A stretch of 64,000 nucleotides of DNA from CAVRAW01 sp963716135 (GTDB lineage: Bacteria; Planctomycetota; Planctomycetia; Pirellulales; JADZDJ01). The notes under the pieces were generated by a model. The model ran no database searches. It was not told the DNA's origin and worked only from the letters and a program-made list of their open reading frames with translations. Both the position numbers and the translations under genes were made by a program. This document shows, piece by piece, positions 1-11,955 of this stretch; the stretch's first letter is position 1, and each line of letters opens with the position of its first letter. The stretch spans positions 248,001 through 312,000 of the forward strand of contig OY970289.1 of assembly GCA_963716135.1 (NCBI GenBank), given 5' to 3'.

Positions 1-2863
<2,863 letters not shown>

Positions 2864-3096
2864 ACTTAGTAGTCAAATGATACGCTGCGGCGCGTGAAGA
2901 TGCTGCGGCCAACCGTCCAGGCCTTTGTTGTATCACCAGTTTACCCAACCTCGAAAGTCCCCGCTGTTGTGATACGGCTCAAGGTCGATATGACCGTTAC
3001 CGATAAAAAAGACAGCGCTAGTATCTGCGCTGCCGGTGTCGGAATGCGCGAGCATTTTGCCGCCGCGGATCGCCGCATTGCTCGACTGAAAAACCT

Positions 3097-4016
3097 ATGG
3101 CCAATCAACCCGATATCGTTCAACCGCGGGTCCGCCGCTCGATTGGTGGAAACACGCCCGCCGCGCTGGCCGAACAGAGCACGCGCGTGCTGATTCGCGT
3201 GCCGAGGCTATCGGGATCGGTGATTCAGACGCAGACCACTCAAGCGCAGCTCACGCAACCGCATTCGATCAAGCCGCAGCCGATTCAGCCGCAGTCTGTC
3301 CAACCGCCGCGGGCGCCGGCCAAACCGCTTTCCGCCGAGCTCGCGCCCGCAACCGGCCAGCGACCGCACTACTCTACGACAACCGAGCAACTGCAAGGTT
3401 CGGCGCCGCGGCCCGCGGCTCCGGCGTCGTCAGTTTCGCGCTCGGCAGCTCGCATCGATGCCGCGCATACTGCGGGCAGCGGTCCGCATATGGCCGCGCC
3501 CGACTGGCTGAACGATCGCGCCGGCAAGACCAATTCGGTCGCCCAGACGCGGCTGCTGTTGGTCGTCGGAGCGGTCGCCGGATTTGCGCTCGCGCGCTAA
3601 CGTGGCATTCGCACGGAAGCCGCGTGCCAACGAGCCAAAACAGCGCCTCGCGCATCGAAGCACCGTCGCAGGGCTCGACCGAGAAGCCTCGCTCGGCGGC
3701 CAACGTGCCCGACACGGCCGCCGCCGAATCCAACGCTCCGGCGCAAGTCTCTCAAACGCAGATTTCGCAGGATGCTGCCGGACCGGCGAATTCCAAAGAA
3801 ACGACGACTTCCACATGGCAGTGGAATCCCAAGGGCGCGGCCAACTCGCCGGCGACGCTCGGACAAAGCGAAGATCGCATCTCGGAAAATGAATCGACCA
3901 GCGCGGCCAGCCCCGCGACGCCAGACGACGTGCAGAACAGCGATCCCTCGCGCGCCGCCTGGTTGCAAGGCACGATCGACAACGTCCATTCGACTTCAGC
4001 CCCGGTGCAACGATGA
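3097..4016 (+). CDS. Proline-rich single-pass membrane protein (frame-disrupted; unknown function)
   Basis: No family recognised. The first part (3097-3600) is a roughly 145-residue Pro/Gln/Ala-rich, low-complexity segment ending in a hydrophobic helix (LLLVVGAVAGFALA). A second open stretch (about 3600-4016) continues in another frame with a Ser/Thr/Ala-rich tail. Removing one CG unit from the run at about 3592-3597 fuses them as FALALTWHSH, extending the membrane helix. I therefore treat them as one protein of about 305 residues with an N-terminal low-complexity domain, one TM helix and a C-terminal tail. Its stop overlaps the start of the next gene by 4 bp (ATGA), indicating translational coupling to the BY-kinase-like ATPase. 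A role in the same envelope or polysaccharide machine is inferred from context only. It could instead be two small genes. Confidence 0.55.
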
Positions 4017-5074
4017 GCGCAACCGACCAGGCCTTCATACGTGCGTACGCCGCGCCAGGGGCACCGGCAATCTCCGCGCCGCTGAGAACAACGACGGCGA
4101 CCAGCGAACATCCGGCAATCCTTTCCAGCCTGCCCACGCCGCAGGCCGGGGCCGCGGCCGCCCCTCAGAGCCCTGCCATCAGCCCAGTTGCAAACTCGCG
4201 CACGACCAGCGTTCACATCGGTTTGGGTTCGGTAGTGCCGGCGCCGCACGCTGCGTTTGTGAGCAAGATCGCCGCCGCGATGGCCGCCGGGCAGCAGCAG
4301 ACCACCAGCGGGACGACGTCGACCTTGTCCGCCGCGATGACCGGGCAAGCTTCTCGCGGGCCGCTCTCGGCATTCAGCAATCAATTCTCGGCCGCGCCAG
4401 GAACGCCGGCCGCTCCGAGACCGGCGATGGAAATCGACGCGGCACGCTGGCCGGCTACCTGCGAACAACTGTTGTCGCGGCACGCGGATCGTTTCGCTCG
4501 CCTGGTGGAACACCTGCGCGGTGAAATTGCGTCGGGCGTGCGGACGCTGGCAATTACCGGGATGCACCGCCGCGAGGGGCGCACGACATTGGCATTGTGC
4601 CTGGCGCGGCAACTGGCGGCGGCGAACATCAAGCTGGCGCTGGTGGACGCCGATTTCGCGAATCCGCGGCTGGCCAGCCAATTGAGCATCGGAGTGCATC
4701 GCGGCTGGGAAAGCGTCTTGTGCGGCGAGCAATCGCCCTGGGACGTGATGATCGAAGCGATGGCCGATCGCCTGGCCTTGTTGCCGATGGGTGCGCCGGC
4801 GACGCCGGACGAGATCTCGATCGGCAGTTATCGCATCGCAGCCACGCTCAACGAATTGGCCGAACATTATGACCTGGTGTTGATCGATGCGGGGCCGATC
4901 GCGCTGGACGGAGCCCCGCATTGGCTTTTCGACGCGGCCGCGGGAGTGCAAGCGACCATTTTGGCGTACGACGCGCGGCGCAGAGCGCCCGGTCAAGTGG
5001 CCGCCGGATGTTTGCAACTGGCCCAAGCGGGCCTGCGGCAGTTGGGCCTCGCGGAAATGTTTTCGGACGAATAA
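4013..5074 (+). CDS. BY-kinase-like P-loop ATPase (CpsD/CapB, exopolysaccharide/PEP-CTERM locus type)
   Basis: 353 aa. Residues 1 to about 145 are a Pro/Ala/Ser-rich disordered extension. The C-terminal 200 residues are a SIMIBI/ParA-like P-loop domain with a deviant Walker A (GMHRREGRTTLA), Walker A' (LALVDADFANPRL) and Walker B (YDLVLIDAGPI). This is the arrangement of bacterial tyrosine autokinases that control polysaccharide chain length. No tyrosine cluster is visible at the C-terminus (it ends LAEMFSDE), so kinase autophosphorylation of the usual kind is doubtful. The gene overlaps the upstream membrane-protein gene by 4 bp and is followed by an ExeA-like ATPase, a pairing typical of exopolysaccharide/PEP-CTERM loci. 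Exact substrate unknown. Confidence 0.75.
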   Translation: MSATDQAFIRAYAAPGAPAISAPLRTTTATSEHPAILSSLPTPQAGAAAAPQSPAISPVANSRTTSVHIGLGSVVPAPHAAFVSKIAAAMAAGQQQTTSGTTSTLSAAMTGQASRGPLSAFSNQFSAAPGTPAAPRPAMEIDAARWPATCEQLLSRHADRFARLVEHLRGEIASGVRTLAITGMHRREGRTTLALCLARQLAAANIKLALVDADFANPRLASQLSIGVHRGWESVLCGEQSPWDVMIEAMADRLALLPMGAPATPDEISIGSYRIAATLNELAEHYDLVLIDAGPIALDGAPHWLFDAAAGVQATILAYDARRRAPGQVAAGCLQLAQAGLRQLGLAEMFSDE

Positions 5075-5116
5075 AGCAGGCGGCAGGCCGCGGGCAGCAG
5101 TCAGAGCCCTCAACGC
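5075..5116. repeat. Degenerate heptad array (GGCAGGC-like)
   Basis: The stop codon TAA at 5072-5074 is followed immediately by about six 7-bp units related to AGCAGGC (AGCAGGC, GGCAGGC, CGCGGGC, AGCAGTC and weaker copies). One of a series of stop-anchored heptad arrays in the window. Confidence 0.5.
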
Positions 5117-5120
5117 GGCC

Positions 5121-5137
5121 CTCTCCCAAAGGGAGAG
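5121..5137. repeat. Perfect 7-bp-arm palindrome between coupled genes
   Basis: CTCTCCC and GGGAGAG arms separated by AAA, just upstream of the next gene. The right arm runs into the purine-rich GGGAGAGGGGG, which may act as that gene's ribosome-binding region, so the hairpin could mask it. There is no T-run, so it is not a typical terminator. Confidence 0.5.
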
Positions 5138-5151
5138 GGGGAAAACGAACG

Positions 5152-5970
5152 ATGTACGAAGCTTACTGGCAACTCGACCGCCGCCCGTTTGAAAACGCAT
5201 GCGATGCGCGCTGCTATTACCCCGGCGAAAGCCATCAAGGGGCGATGCTCAAGCTGCGCTATGCCATCGAAAATCGCCAAGGGGCCGCGCTGCTTTGCGG
5301 AGCGGCGGGCAGCGGCAAGTCGCTGTTGGTGCAACAACTGCGGCGCCACCTGGGAAAGCAATATCGGCCGTTCGTGCAATTGGTGTTTCCGCAGATGCCG
5401 GCCCCCTCGCTGTTGGCGTATCTGGCCGACGAGCTGGCGGCGCCGGCGACCGGCGGATCGCAAAGCATCGAGCAAACCGTGCGACGCATTCAACAATTCC
5501 TGTCGCAGAATCTGTCGGAAGGCCAGCACACCGTGGTGGCCATCGACGAGGCGCATCTGATCGACGACACCCGCACGTTCGAAGCGCTGCGACTGCTGTT
5601 GAATTTCGAATCGGACACGCAACCGGGCCTGACACTGCTGCTAGTGGGCCAGCCGGGCTTACTGGCGCATATCGACCGCATGCCGGCTTTTGAGGAGCGA
5701 TTGGGCGTGAAGTGCCTGCTGCGGCCCTTCACGGCGGATGAGACAGCAGCGTACGTGAATTTCAGACTGCAGGCGGCGGGGGCGAAGAATACCATCTTCG
5801 AGCCCGAGGCCATGAGCACGCTGCAGGAACTTGCGCACGGCCTGCCGCGGCAGATCAATCGGCTGTGCGACCTGGCCTTGCTGGTGGGCTTTGCCGAGGA
5901 ACGCAAAACCATCGGGGCGGATCAGCTTGAAGCCGTGGCGGAAGAGCTGGTCACCGTGACGCCGGAATAA
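5152..5970 (+). CDS. ExeA/PEP-CTERM-locus-type AAA ATPase
   Basis: 272 aa. AAA-family ATPase of the ExeA/GspA type (the PEP-CTERM locus 'secretion ATPase' subfamily is the closest description). The N-terminus has the typical YEAYWQLDRRPFEN start. Walker A is CGAAGSGKS (about residue 50), Walker B VVAIDEAHLI (about 130), sensor region LLLVGQPGL (about 165), and a C-terminal winged-helix-like segment containing GLPRQINRLCDLAL. The ATG at 5152 is chosen because the family starts there and a purine-rich stretch precedes it; an in-frame upstream extension is unlike the family. The gene follows the BY-kinase-like gene in the same direction. Likely cytoplasmic, energising or regulating a polysaccharide/export apparatus whose other parts are not in the window. 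Confidence 0.85.
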   Translation: MYEAYWQLDRRPFENACDARCYYPGESHQGAMLKLRYAIENRQGAALLCGAAGSGKSLLVQQLRRHLGKQYRPFVQLVFPQMPAPSLLAYLADELAAPATGGSQSIEQTVRRIQQFLSQNLSEGQHTVVAIDEAHLIDDTRTFEALRLLLNFESDTQPGLTLLLVGQPGLLAHIDRMPAFEERLGVKCLLRPFTADETAAYVNFRLQAAGAKNTIFEPEAMSTLQELAHGLPRQINRLCDLALLVGFAEERKTIGADQLEAVAEELVTVTPE

Positions 5971-5972
5971 GC

Positions 5973-6000
5973 GGCAGCCAGCGATCAGCGGTCAGCGATC
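5973..6000. repeat. Degenerate heptad array (AGCGATC)
   Basis: Four 7-bp units (GGCAGCC, AGCGATC, AGCGGTC, AGCGATC) fill the gap between the stop codons of two convergent genes. They also encode the last residues (ADR, stop) of the minus-strand oxidase. Confidence 0.6.
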
Positions 6001-7167
6001 GGCTTTCATCACCACCGTCTGCTTGAGCACAGGTGGCGCTGCTGTGGCCGGCTCTGAGCGGCCAGGGCGAAATGGCGCCAGATCGACTCCCGGGGATTCT
6101 CCCCGAATCAGGCGGCTCATGACCACGGCGGTGCCGGTGGATTGCCACAACCCGGCGCGAAAGTGTCCGGTCGCCAGATACACGTTCGATAGTCCCGGCG
6201 CCGGGCCGAGAAAAGGCAGATCGTCAACGCCGCGAGGACGGAAGCCGGTCCAGCAGCGTTCGATGTCGGCCGCTTGCAACTGCGGCACTAGGCGAATGGC
6301 GAATTGCAATAAATCGGCGATGGCCGCCGCGGTGTTGCGGGGATCGAAACCGACATCTTCCTGGGTTGAGCCGACAAGCACGCGGCCGTCGTCGCGCGAA
6401 ACCAGGTACTGCCGCCCGGCGTTCACCAGCCGCGAGAGAATCGGCCGGCCGCAATTCAAGAGCACAATCTGTCCTCGAATCGGCCGGATCGGCAGGCTGA
6501 ATCCCAGACGGGCGGCGATGCTTTGCGACCAAGCGCCGCAGGCAAGCACCACCTTATCCGCAGCGATCGAGCCCATGTTGGTGCGCACGGCGGTGACGCG
6601 CCCGGAGGTGACATCGAAATCGTAGGCTTCGACGCCCGAGGAAATCTCCACGCCACGTTTGTGGCACGCCGCCAAGAGCGCCTGGAGATGCCGGGGAGAA
6701 CGAATTTGTGCCTCTTCCGCCACCAGGGCCACGCCGGTCAGTGGTAAGCGATCGTACGCCCCCGCCAAGGCCGGCTCGGCGCGATCCAGATCCACGGCAT
6801 GCAGCCATTTGACGGTCAGCCCTTCGCGCCGCCAGCGCTCGCAGGTTTGCAACAATTCGGACATCATGGCGTCGCTGTCGGCCAGGTGGATTCCGCCGCA
6901 GCGTCGGTAACCGTTGTCGATGCCCGTTTCCTCCCGCAGGCGGGCCGACCATTCGGCGTGCAATTGATTGCTGAAGCCGGCCAACCAATCGGGCGGCGGC
7001 GCCTTGGTGCGGAAATTGCACGGCGGAAGGATGCCCGCGGCGGCCCAAGAGGTTCGGCCGCCGGCCAACTCGCGATCGATGACTCGCACGCGCAAGCCGC
7101 TGGCGGAAAGCTCGTAGGCCAGCGACAAGCCGATCACACCACCGCCAAGAATCAGAATGTCGGGCAT
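5992..7167 (-). CDS. thiO: FAD-dependent glycine oxidase ThiO-like / D-amino-acid oxidase family
   Basis: 391 aa. DAO-family flavoprotein. The N-terminal Rossmann motif GGGVIGLSLAYEL and acidic residue in VRVIDRE bind FAD. Typical downstream motifs are RTSWAAAGILPP, GAWSQSIAARLG, PIRGQIVLL and the C-terminal FRPRGVDDLPFLGP...YLATGHFRAG. The pattern matches ThiO, which oxidises glycine to iminoglycine for thiamine thiazole synthesis. No other thi gene is present here, so the substrate is inferred from similarity only; a general D-amino acid or sarcosine oxidase is possible. The last 25 residues are low-complexity and end in a heptad repeat. Confidence 0.75.
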   Translation of the reverse strand: MPDILILGGGVIGLSLAYELSASGLRVRVIDRELAGGRTSWAAAGILPPCNFRTKAPPPDWLAGFSNQLHAEWSARLREETGIDNGYRRCGGIHLADSDAMMSELLQTCERWRREGLTVKWLHAVDLDRAEPALAGAYDRLPLTGVALVAEEAQIRSPRHLQALLAACHKRGVEISSGVEAYDFDVTSGRVTAVRTNMGSIAADKVVLACGAWSQSIAARLGFSLPIRPIRGQIVLLNCGRPILSRLVNAGRQYLVSRDDGRVLVGSTQEDVGFDPRNTAAAIADLLQFAIRLVPQLQAADIERCWTGFRPRGVDDLPFLGPAPGLSNVYLATGHFRAGLWQSTGTAVVMSRLIRGESPGVDLAPFRPGRSEPATAAPPVLKQTVVMKADR

Positions 7168-7248
7168 GCCACGATACGAAGGATTCAGGTTGCAGCAAAT
7201 CTGCCGCTATTAGAACCGAATCGTGCGAGCCCTGCAAACGGCCGCCGG

Positions 7249-10200
7249 TTAGGCCGTGAAGTTTAAGTCGACGGTTAGATCGTCGAAATCGCTGTCGCCG
7301 CCGAAAATCTGATCCATGATGTGCAATTGGGTCTTGCTGGGATCGACCGTCGCGTTTTCCGGCGAGGTCCAACGGAAGTGATCGATGCCATTGGGATTGG
7401 CGGCATCGAACGAGAACAAGGCCACGGGGCCGCCGTTGGAGCTGTTGGCCGAATTGATTAGCAAAAAGTTCGAGGTCGTGCCGCTGGTGATGGCGTAGAA
7501 CGCCAAGTACTTGCCGGCCGGCACCGTGATGCTTTGCTGCGATCCGCCCGCGCTCCCCGAGCTGAACAACACTTTCGAATTCGCGCTGGCCAAGGCCGTA
7601 GCCGCGTAACCGGCGCTTCCGGGAGTGAGCGAGCCGATGGCGCCGTCGAGCGTGTCGACGAAGTATACGCCGATGTCGCCCGGCGCGGTCGTCTTCTTGC
7701 CGGACCCAAGTTTGCCGTTCAAATTATCGGTCTTGTCGCCTGCGCCCGGGGCGTGCACCACCGGGGTGCCGGAGCCGCTGGCCGATTGACTCGACATTTT
7801 CACGATGATCGTGGCGTCGTTGAAATCGCTGTCGCCCAGATTGAACAGGTCTTCCCAGTTGAATTGGGCGCGGCCCGTCGTGGCGTCGGCGATGATTTGC
7901 GTATGCTGCTTGCCGTCGGGATTGGCGGCCTGAATGCTGAAAAATGCCAGCGGCGAGTCGGCATTGTTATTGCCGTTGGGAGTATTCGAGGGATTCTTCG
8001 CCAGGAAATTCGCCGTCGTGTTGTTTTGGATCAAGTAGAACACGACCATCTGGCCGGCTTGCAGCGTAATGGTCTGGCTGGCGCCGGCCGACTGGCCTTT
8101 GCTGAACAACACGACGCGCGTGGAACTGCTGAGCGCGGCCTGGGCATAGCCGGCGCTTCCGGGAGCAATCTCGCCAATCGAGCCATTGATCGAATTGACA
8201 ATGAAATAGCCGAGCTCGTTATTGTAGCCGGCTTTCTTCGCCGACCAGGTGACCGTGAGTTGCTGGGAGGTGCCCGGCGATCCCGGAACGACATAGGCGG
8301 CGCCGCTATAGTTCGGAGCGTAGGTGACCAAAAGCGCCGTGGAATCCGGACTCGTGCCGCCGGTCGTCGTGGCGATGGCGGTAATCGAATTCACTCCGAC
8401 CGCCAATTTTCCTGCGGGCAACGTGGCGGTGTACACGCCGGAGCCGGTCGATGTTTCCGTAGCGGTGGCAATCACGACACCGTTTAATTTGAACTGCACA
8501 GTCGCCCCAGAAACCGCATTGACCGTAAGTTTGGGCGTGTTCGTTGTGACATAACCATTGCCGTCGAAGGGGCCGGTGTTGCTCGATGCATCGACGGCCA
8601 GTCCGGTCGGAGCGTCGGGAATATTCGGCGTCACCGTCAGTGTGAACGCCTCGGTGTTGTAGTTGGCTTGCGCATCCTCGGCGGTTGCGGAGCGCACGCC
8701 GGCCAAAAGATTGATGGTGCCGGTAAAGTTCGCGGCCGGCGTTAAGGTTACCAGCCCTGTGTCTTGATCGATTTGTACGGTGACGTTGCTGGGCGCGCCG
8801 AAAGTGTCCGGATCAACCACGATATAAGTCACGCCGTCGCCGATCGGGTCGTCGGAAGTGAGCGTGAAAGTTGCCGGCGTGCCGGAAACGGTCGTCTGAT
8901 TGCTGATCGGTCCGAGCGTCGGCGTTTCGATTGCTTCGGAATTGACGGTGATCGAAAATGCCTTGGTGTCGTAGTTTGCCTGTTCGTCGGGAGCCCCGGC
9001 CTGCCGCACGCCGGCCAGCAGATGCAGCACCCCGGTGAAGCCGGAATTCGGCGTGACGATGACCTCTCCCGTGCCTTGATCGACACTGACGGTGGCATCC
9101 GTCGGCGCGGCAAAAGTCTCCGCATCGACCACCGTATACGCCACTCCGACGTCCGCCGTGTCGGTGGACGTCAACGTGAAATTGACGGGATTCGTCCCGA
9201 CGGTTTCGTAGTTGCTCACCGGTCCCAGCGTCGGATCCAGAGTGGGGTCGAGAGTCACCGTCAACGTGAAAGGCAATGTATCGTAATACGATTGAACATC
9301 GTTGTCGGCGGTGTCCGCCCGCACGCCAGCCAGGAGGCTGATCGTTCCACTGAATCCGGCATCGGGCGTCAGTGTTACCACGCCGGTGGATTGATTGATG
9401 CTCACCGTCACGTGGGCTGGCGCGGAAAACGTGTTGGGATCGACCACGATGTAATCGACGCCCACGCTGTTGTCGTTTTTGCGTGACACCAGGGTGAAGT
9501 CCTTCGCCGTATTCTCGGCTGTCGTTTGATTCGACACTGGGCCCAACGTCGGAGGGTTGACGACCACATCCGTGACGAAGCTTTGCGTGGCGGTTTCGTT
9601 GTCGCCGTTGGTGGCGGTAACCGTGATCGTGACGCCGTTGTTGACAAAGCTGGCGTCGGTCGAGGTGACTCGCAGCACCGCATTCTGCGTGTCGTTGATG
9701 ATCCGGGCCAAGGTGATCGTGATGGGGTTGACGGGATGGCTCACCTCGGGACTGCCATCCTGATTGGTAAATATCGAGCTGTTCTCCACGGTCGTCGACA
9801 TCATCTTTTCAAACGTGTCGAAGCCGCTCACCAATTGTCCAAAGATCGTGTACCCGCCGTTGAGGAACTGCGGCATGCGGGCCAGAGTGATCGGGTCGGT
9901 CGTGCCCGCTCCGTCAATGGCGGTAACGAAAAACTGCGCGTCGTTGGAACTTGCCGTTCCGGCATTGGCCATGGCTAACAAACCCGGACTGAAGAATTTC
10001 AGCGAATCAACGATTTCATTGGCGAAAGTTGTGCCGCTGCTGCCATTATTCTGCGCCACAAACCCATCCAGCACTCGAAAGAATTCCTTGCCGGAATAGA
10101 AACTGTCGCCCACGAGCGATTCGATCCGCGCCGTCGTGGTCGGTGTCAGGTCTTCAAATAGATGGAAGATCAATATGTCGCTAAACGCCTGACCATTGCT

Positions 10201-10518
10201 GTCGGTGCCTGAAACGGTTAGTTCCAAACTCTGGCTCGTTGGCGAAACCAATTCCAAAGACACGGGCGCGGACAGGTCGCTGACTTCAAACGAATAGCTA
10301 ATCGGCCCACCCAGGCTATCGACGCCCGTCAGAGGCACCAGCACCGATTGGCCGCCCGGCACCTGAATATCGTGGAGCGAGCCCAAGGAAACCGAGAGCA
10401 TCTGCCGCAGCTCAAGCTGTTCCAAATAGGATCGCCGCGAATTGGCGCAGGAGCGCTCGTGCTGTTTTCGACCGCGGCGAGGCGCGCGTTTAGAACCTCT
10501 GTCCCAAGAAAGTCTCAT
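7249..10518 (-). CDS. Giant LEPR-type surface protein with cyclophilin domain, cadherin-like repeats and two DUF4114 domains
   Basis: 1089 aa. The basic N-terminus is followed by YLEQLELRQMLS, the planctomycete LEPR-XLL type export/surface motif. Residues about 95-285 form a cyclophilin-type prolyl isomerase domain (FFRVLDGFVAQN, ANAGTASSNDAQFFVTA, YTIFGQLVSGFD). Three nearly identical repeats of about 105 residues follow (about 325-640; TLGPVSNQTT, YIVVDPxTF, LLAGVR), then a bacterial Ig-like segment. Two DUF4114 domains (about 780-905 and 945-1085) each end in GDSDFND/GDSDFDD, calcium-site-like acidic loops. Likely secreted and cell-surface attached, with a role in folding or adhesion at the envelope inferred only. 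Monocistronic between convergent and divergent neighbours. The stop lies in a small hairpin (7242-7256). Confidence 0.85.
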   Translation of the reverse strand: MRLSWDRGSKRAPRRGRKQHERSCANSRRSYLEQLELRQMLSVSLGSLHDIQVPGGQSVLVPLTGVDSLGGPISYSFEVSDLSAPVSLELVSPTSQSLELTVSGTDSNGQAFSDILIFHLFEDLTPTTTARIESLVGDSFYSGKEFFRVLDGFVAQNNGSSGTTFANEIVDSLKFFSPGLLAMANAGTASSNDAQFFVTAIDGAGTTDPITLARMPQFLNGGYTIFGQLVSGFDTFEKMMSTTVENSSIFTNQDGSPEVSHPVNPITITLARIINDTQNAVLRVTSTDASFVNNGVTITVTATNGDNETATQSFVTDVVVNPPTLGPVSNQTTAENTAKDFTLVSRKNDNSVGVDYIVVDPNTFSAPAHVTVSINQSTGVVTLTPDAGFSGTISLLAGVRADTADNDVQSYYDTLPFTLTVTLDPTLDPTLGPVSNYETVGTNPVNFTLTSTDTADVGVAYTVVDAETFAAPTDATVSVDQGTGEVIVTPNSGFTGVLHLLAGVRQAGAPDEQANYDTKAFSITVNSEAIETPTLGPISNQTTVSGTPATFTLTSDDPIGDGVTYIVVDPDTFGAPSNVTVQIDQDTGLVTLTPAANFTGTINLLAGVRSATAEDAQANYNTEAFTLTVTPNIPDAPTGLAVDASSNTGPFDGNGYVTTNTPKLTVNAVSGATVQFKLNGVVIATATETSTGSGVYTATLPAGKLAVGVNSITAIATTTGGTSPDSTALLVTYAPNYSGAAYVVPGSPGTSQQLTVTWSAKKAGYNNELGYFIVNSINGSIGEIAPGSAGYAQAALSSSTRVVLFSKGQSAGASQTITLQAGQMVVFYLIQNNTTANFLAKNPSNTPNGNNNADSPLAFFSIQAANPDGKQHTQIIADATTGRAQFNWEDLFNLGDSDFNDATIIVKMSSQSASGSGTPVVHAPGAGDKTDNLNGKLGSGKKTTAPGDIGVYFVDTLDGAIGSLTPGSAGYAATALASANSKVLFSSGSAGGSQQSITVPAGKYLAFYAITSGTTSNFLLINSANSSNGGPVALFSFDAANPNGIDHFRWTSPENATVDPSKTQLHIMDQIFGGDSDFDDLTVDLNFTA

Positions 10519-10808
10519 GGTGCAAAATCCACTAGCTGCAGCGACTTAGATGCCGGGACCAATGGAGCAAGGACGAGAAGCGCCTCTTGCGCAGCCCCCT
10601 GGAAGTAGCCCGGAGAATTTCCAGTTATCCAATACCCGTACGTGTCCTCGACTCAGGATGCTATCCTCCCAGTATCATTAAAAATGAGGCGGTTTCAATG
10701 ACCTCCCGGACCCTAAAAAAAGCGATAAAAAAGCAGCCTGGACGTTTGACAAAACGTCGTTCATTAAACCGCCAAATCGACCCCAGGTTTCGAAAAAACC
10801 ACACCAAC

Positions 10809-11687
10809 CTACCGCTTCTGGCAGGCCGGGCAAAAATAGGTAGACCGTTGAGCCTGCACAATGCGGCGGATCGAGCCTCGGCCACAAGTCGGACAGTTCC
10901 GGCCGGCACAGTCATAGACCCGATGATGATGCTGATAGCCCCCTGATTGGTTCAAGGCGTTGCGATAGGTGCCGTCCCCCAGCGTGGAACCCTCGTAGCG
11001 GATGGCCGATTCAAGAATCTCGTGCGTTGCCGCGTGCAAGCGATTCCAATCGCCGCGCTTGAGTCGATGGCAGCGGGCGGCAGGATGGATGCCGGCGGCG
11101 TGCAGGATTTCCGAGGCGTACAAATTTCCAACTCCGGCCATCGCCCGCTGATCCAGCAGCGCGACTTTGATCGCGCGGCGGCTGCGGCATAATCGCAAGC
11201 GCACCTCCTCGACGGACAGCAGCAATGCGTCGGGGCCAAGCCGGTTGTTCTTCCCTTGAAACTCGGCGGCAAATTCGGCTGCGGAAAAAAGGCGAACGTT
11301 TCCCAGCCCGCGGCGGTCCCAAAACAAAAGATCCCGCTTCGAATCGCCACTCAGGTGCAGTCGCATCCGCAAATGCTGCTGCGTAGGCGGAGCGGCCAAT
11401 AGCACCAGGCCGGTCATGCGCGGTTCGATAACAATGGCTTCTTCTCTCGCAATACGCAGTCCCTCCTTGTCGCCTGGTTTGGCGCCCAGCCAGATCACCA
11501 CGCGCTTGCCCAATCGCTCGACGGCAACAACGCTTTTGCCTTCGGTGCGGCGTCGGAAAAAGTCGAGTCGCGGCCGGATGCTGATGGGCCGGCAGGCGCA
11601 AGGGGGCCTTTCCGCTCGCACGACGCGCAGGCCCACGATCGGCGCGATGCCGCGGCACATCGTTTCGACTTCGGGCAGTTCGGGCAT
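10809..11687 (-). CDS. mutM: Formamidopyrimidine-DNA glycosylase (Fpg/MutM)
   Basis: 292 aa, normal length. Excises oxidised purines such as 8-oxoguanine and nicks the abasic site. Catalytic MPELPEVE N-terminus (Pro2, Glu3), the conserved lysine in RLGKRVVIWL, the helix-two-turn-helix region LLDQRAMAGVGNLYASEIL, and a C-terminal zinc finger with NCPTC and FCPAC cysteine pairs. It has a longer than usual linker around residues 20-50. It diverges from the outer-membrane barrel gene; a roughly 290-bp AT-richer gap separates it from the surface-protein gene downstream start. Confidence 0.95.
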   Translation of the reverse strand: MPELPEVETMCRGIAPIVGLRVVRAERPPCACRPISIRPRLDFFRRRTEGKSVVAVERLGKRVVIWLGAKPGDKEGLRIAREEAIVIEPRMTGLVLLAAPPTQQHLRMRLHLSGDSKRDLLFWDRRGLGNVRLFSAAEFAAEFQGKNNRLGPDALLLSVEEVRLRLCRSRRAIKVALLDQRAMAGVGNLYASEILHAAGIHPAARCHRLKRGDWNRLHAATHEILESAIRYEGSTLGDGTYRNALNQSGGYQHHHRVYDCAGRNCPTCGRGSIRRIVQAQRSTYFCPACQKR

Positions 11688-11955
11688 CGTTTGCTAGCAC
11701 AGCGGGCAAAAGGCAGCAGCGAATCGTCGGGAATTCAGAATATCCAGGTAAACCTTGCGGGCCAAGTGGTTCGCCGGCTGGCAATCTGGGGGTGTTCCGC
11801 AAAACCTTGCCGATCGCGGAAACCTCTCCGCATCTAACGGTTCTATCTCAGCGACCGCAATGACGGATCGGGAAAACTTTGGCGGTCGATAGGGTTAATA
11901 GTGTTGCGCCGGCGGTGTCTAGCGCCGGTGCACGCTCTTGCATGGAGGAGATGCA

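Noticed and set aside
3752..5200. Long open frame (482 codons) on the minus strand opposite the BY-kinase-like gene
   Set aside because: Arg/Gly-rich composition without family motifs, and it opposes a recognisable P-loop gene; a by-product of high GC. The same holds for many long antisense frames elsewhere in the window.
10741..10758. GACGTTT/AAACGTC hairpin between the surface protein and mutM
   Set aside because: Short arms, no T-run and not placed at a gene end; likely chance in an AT-richer gap.
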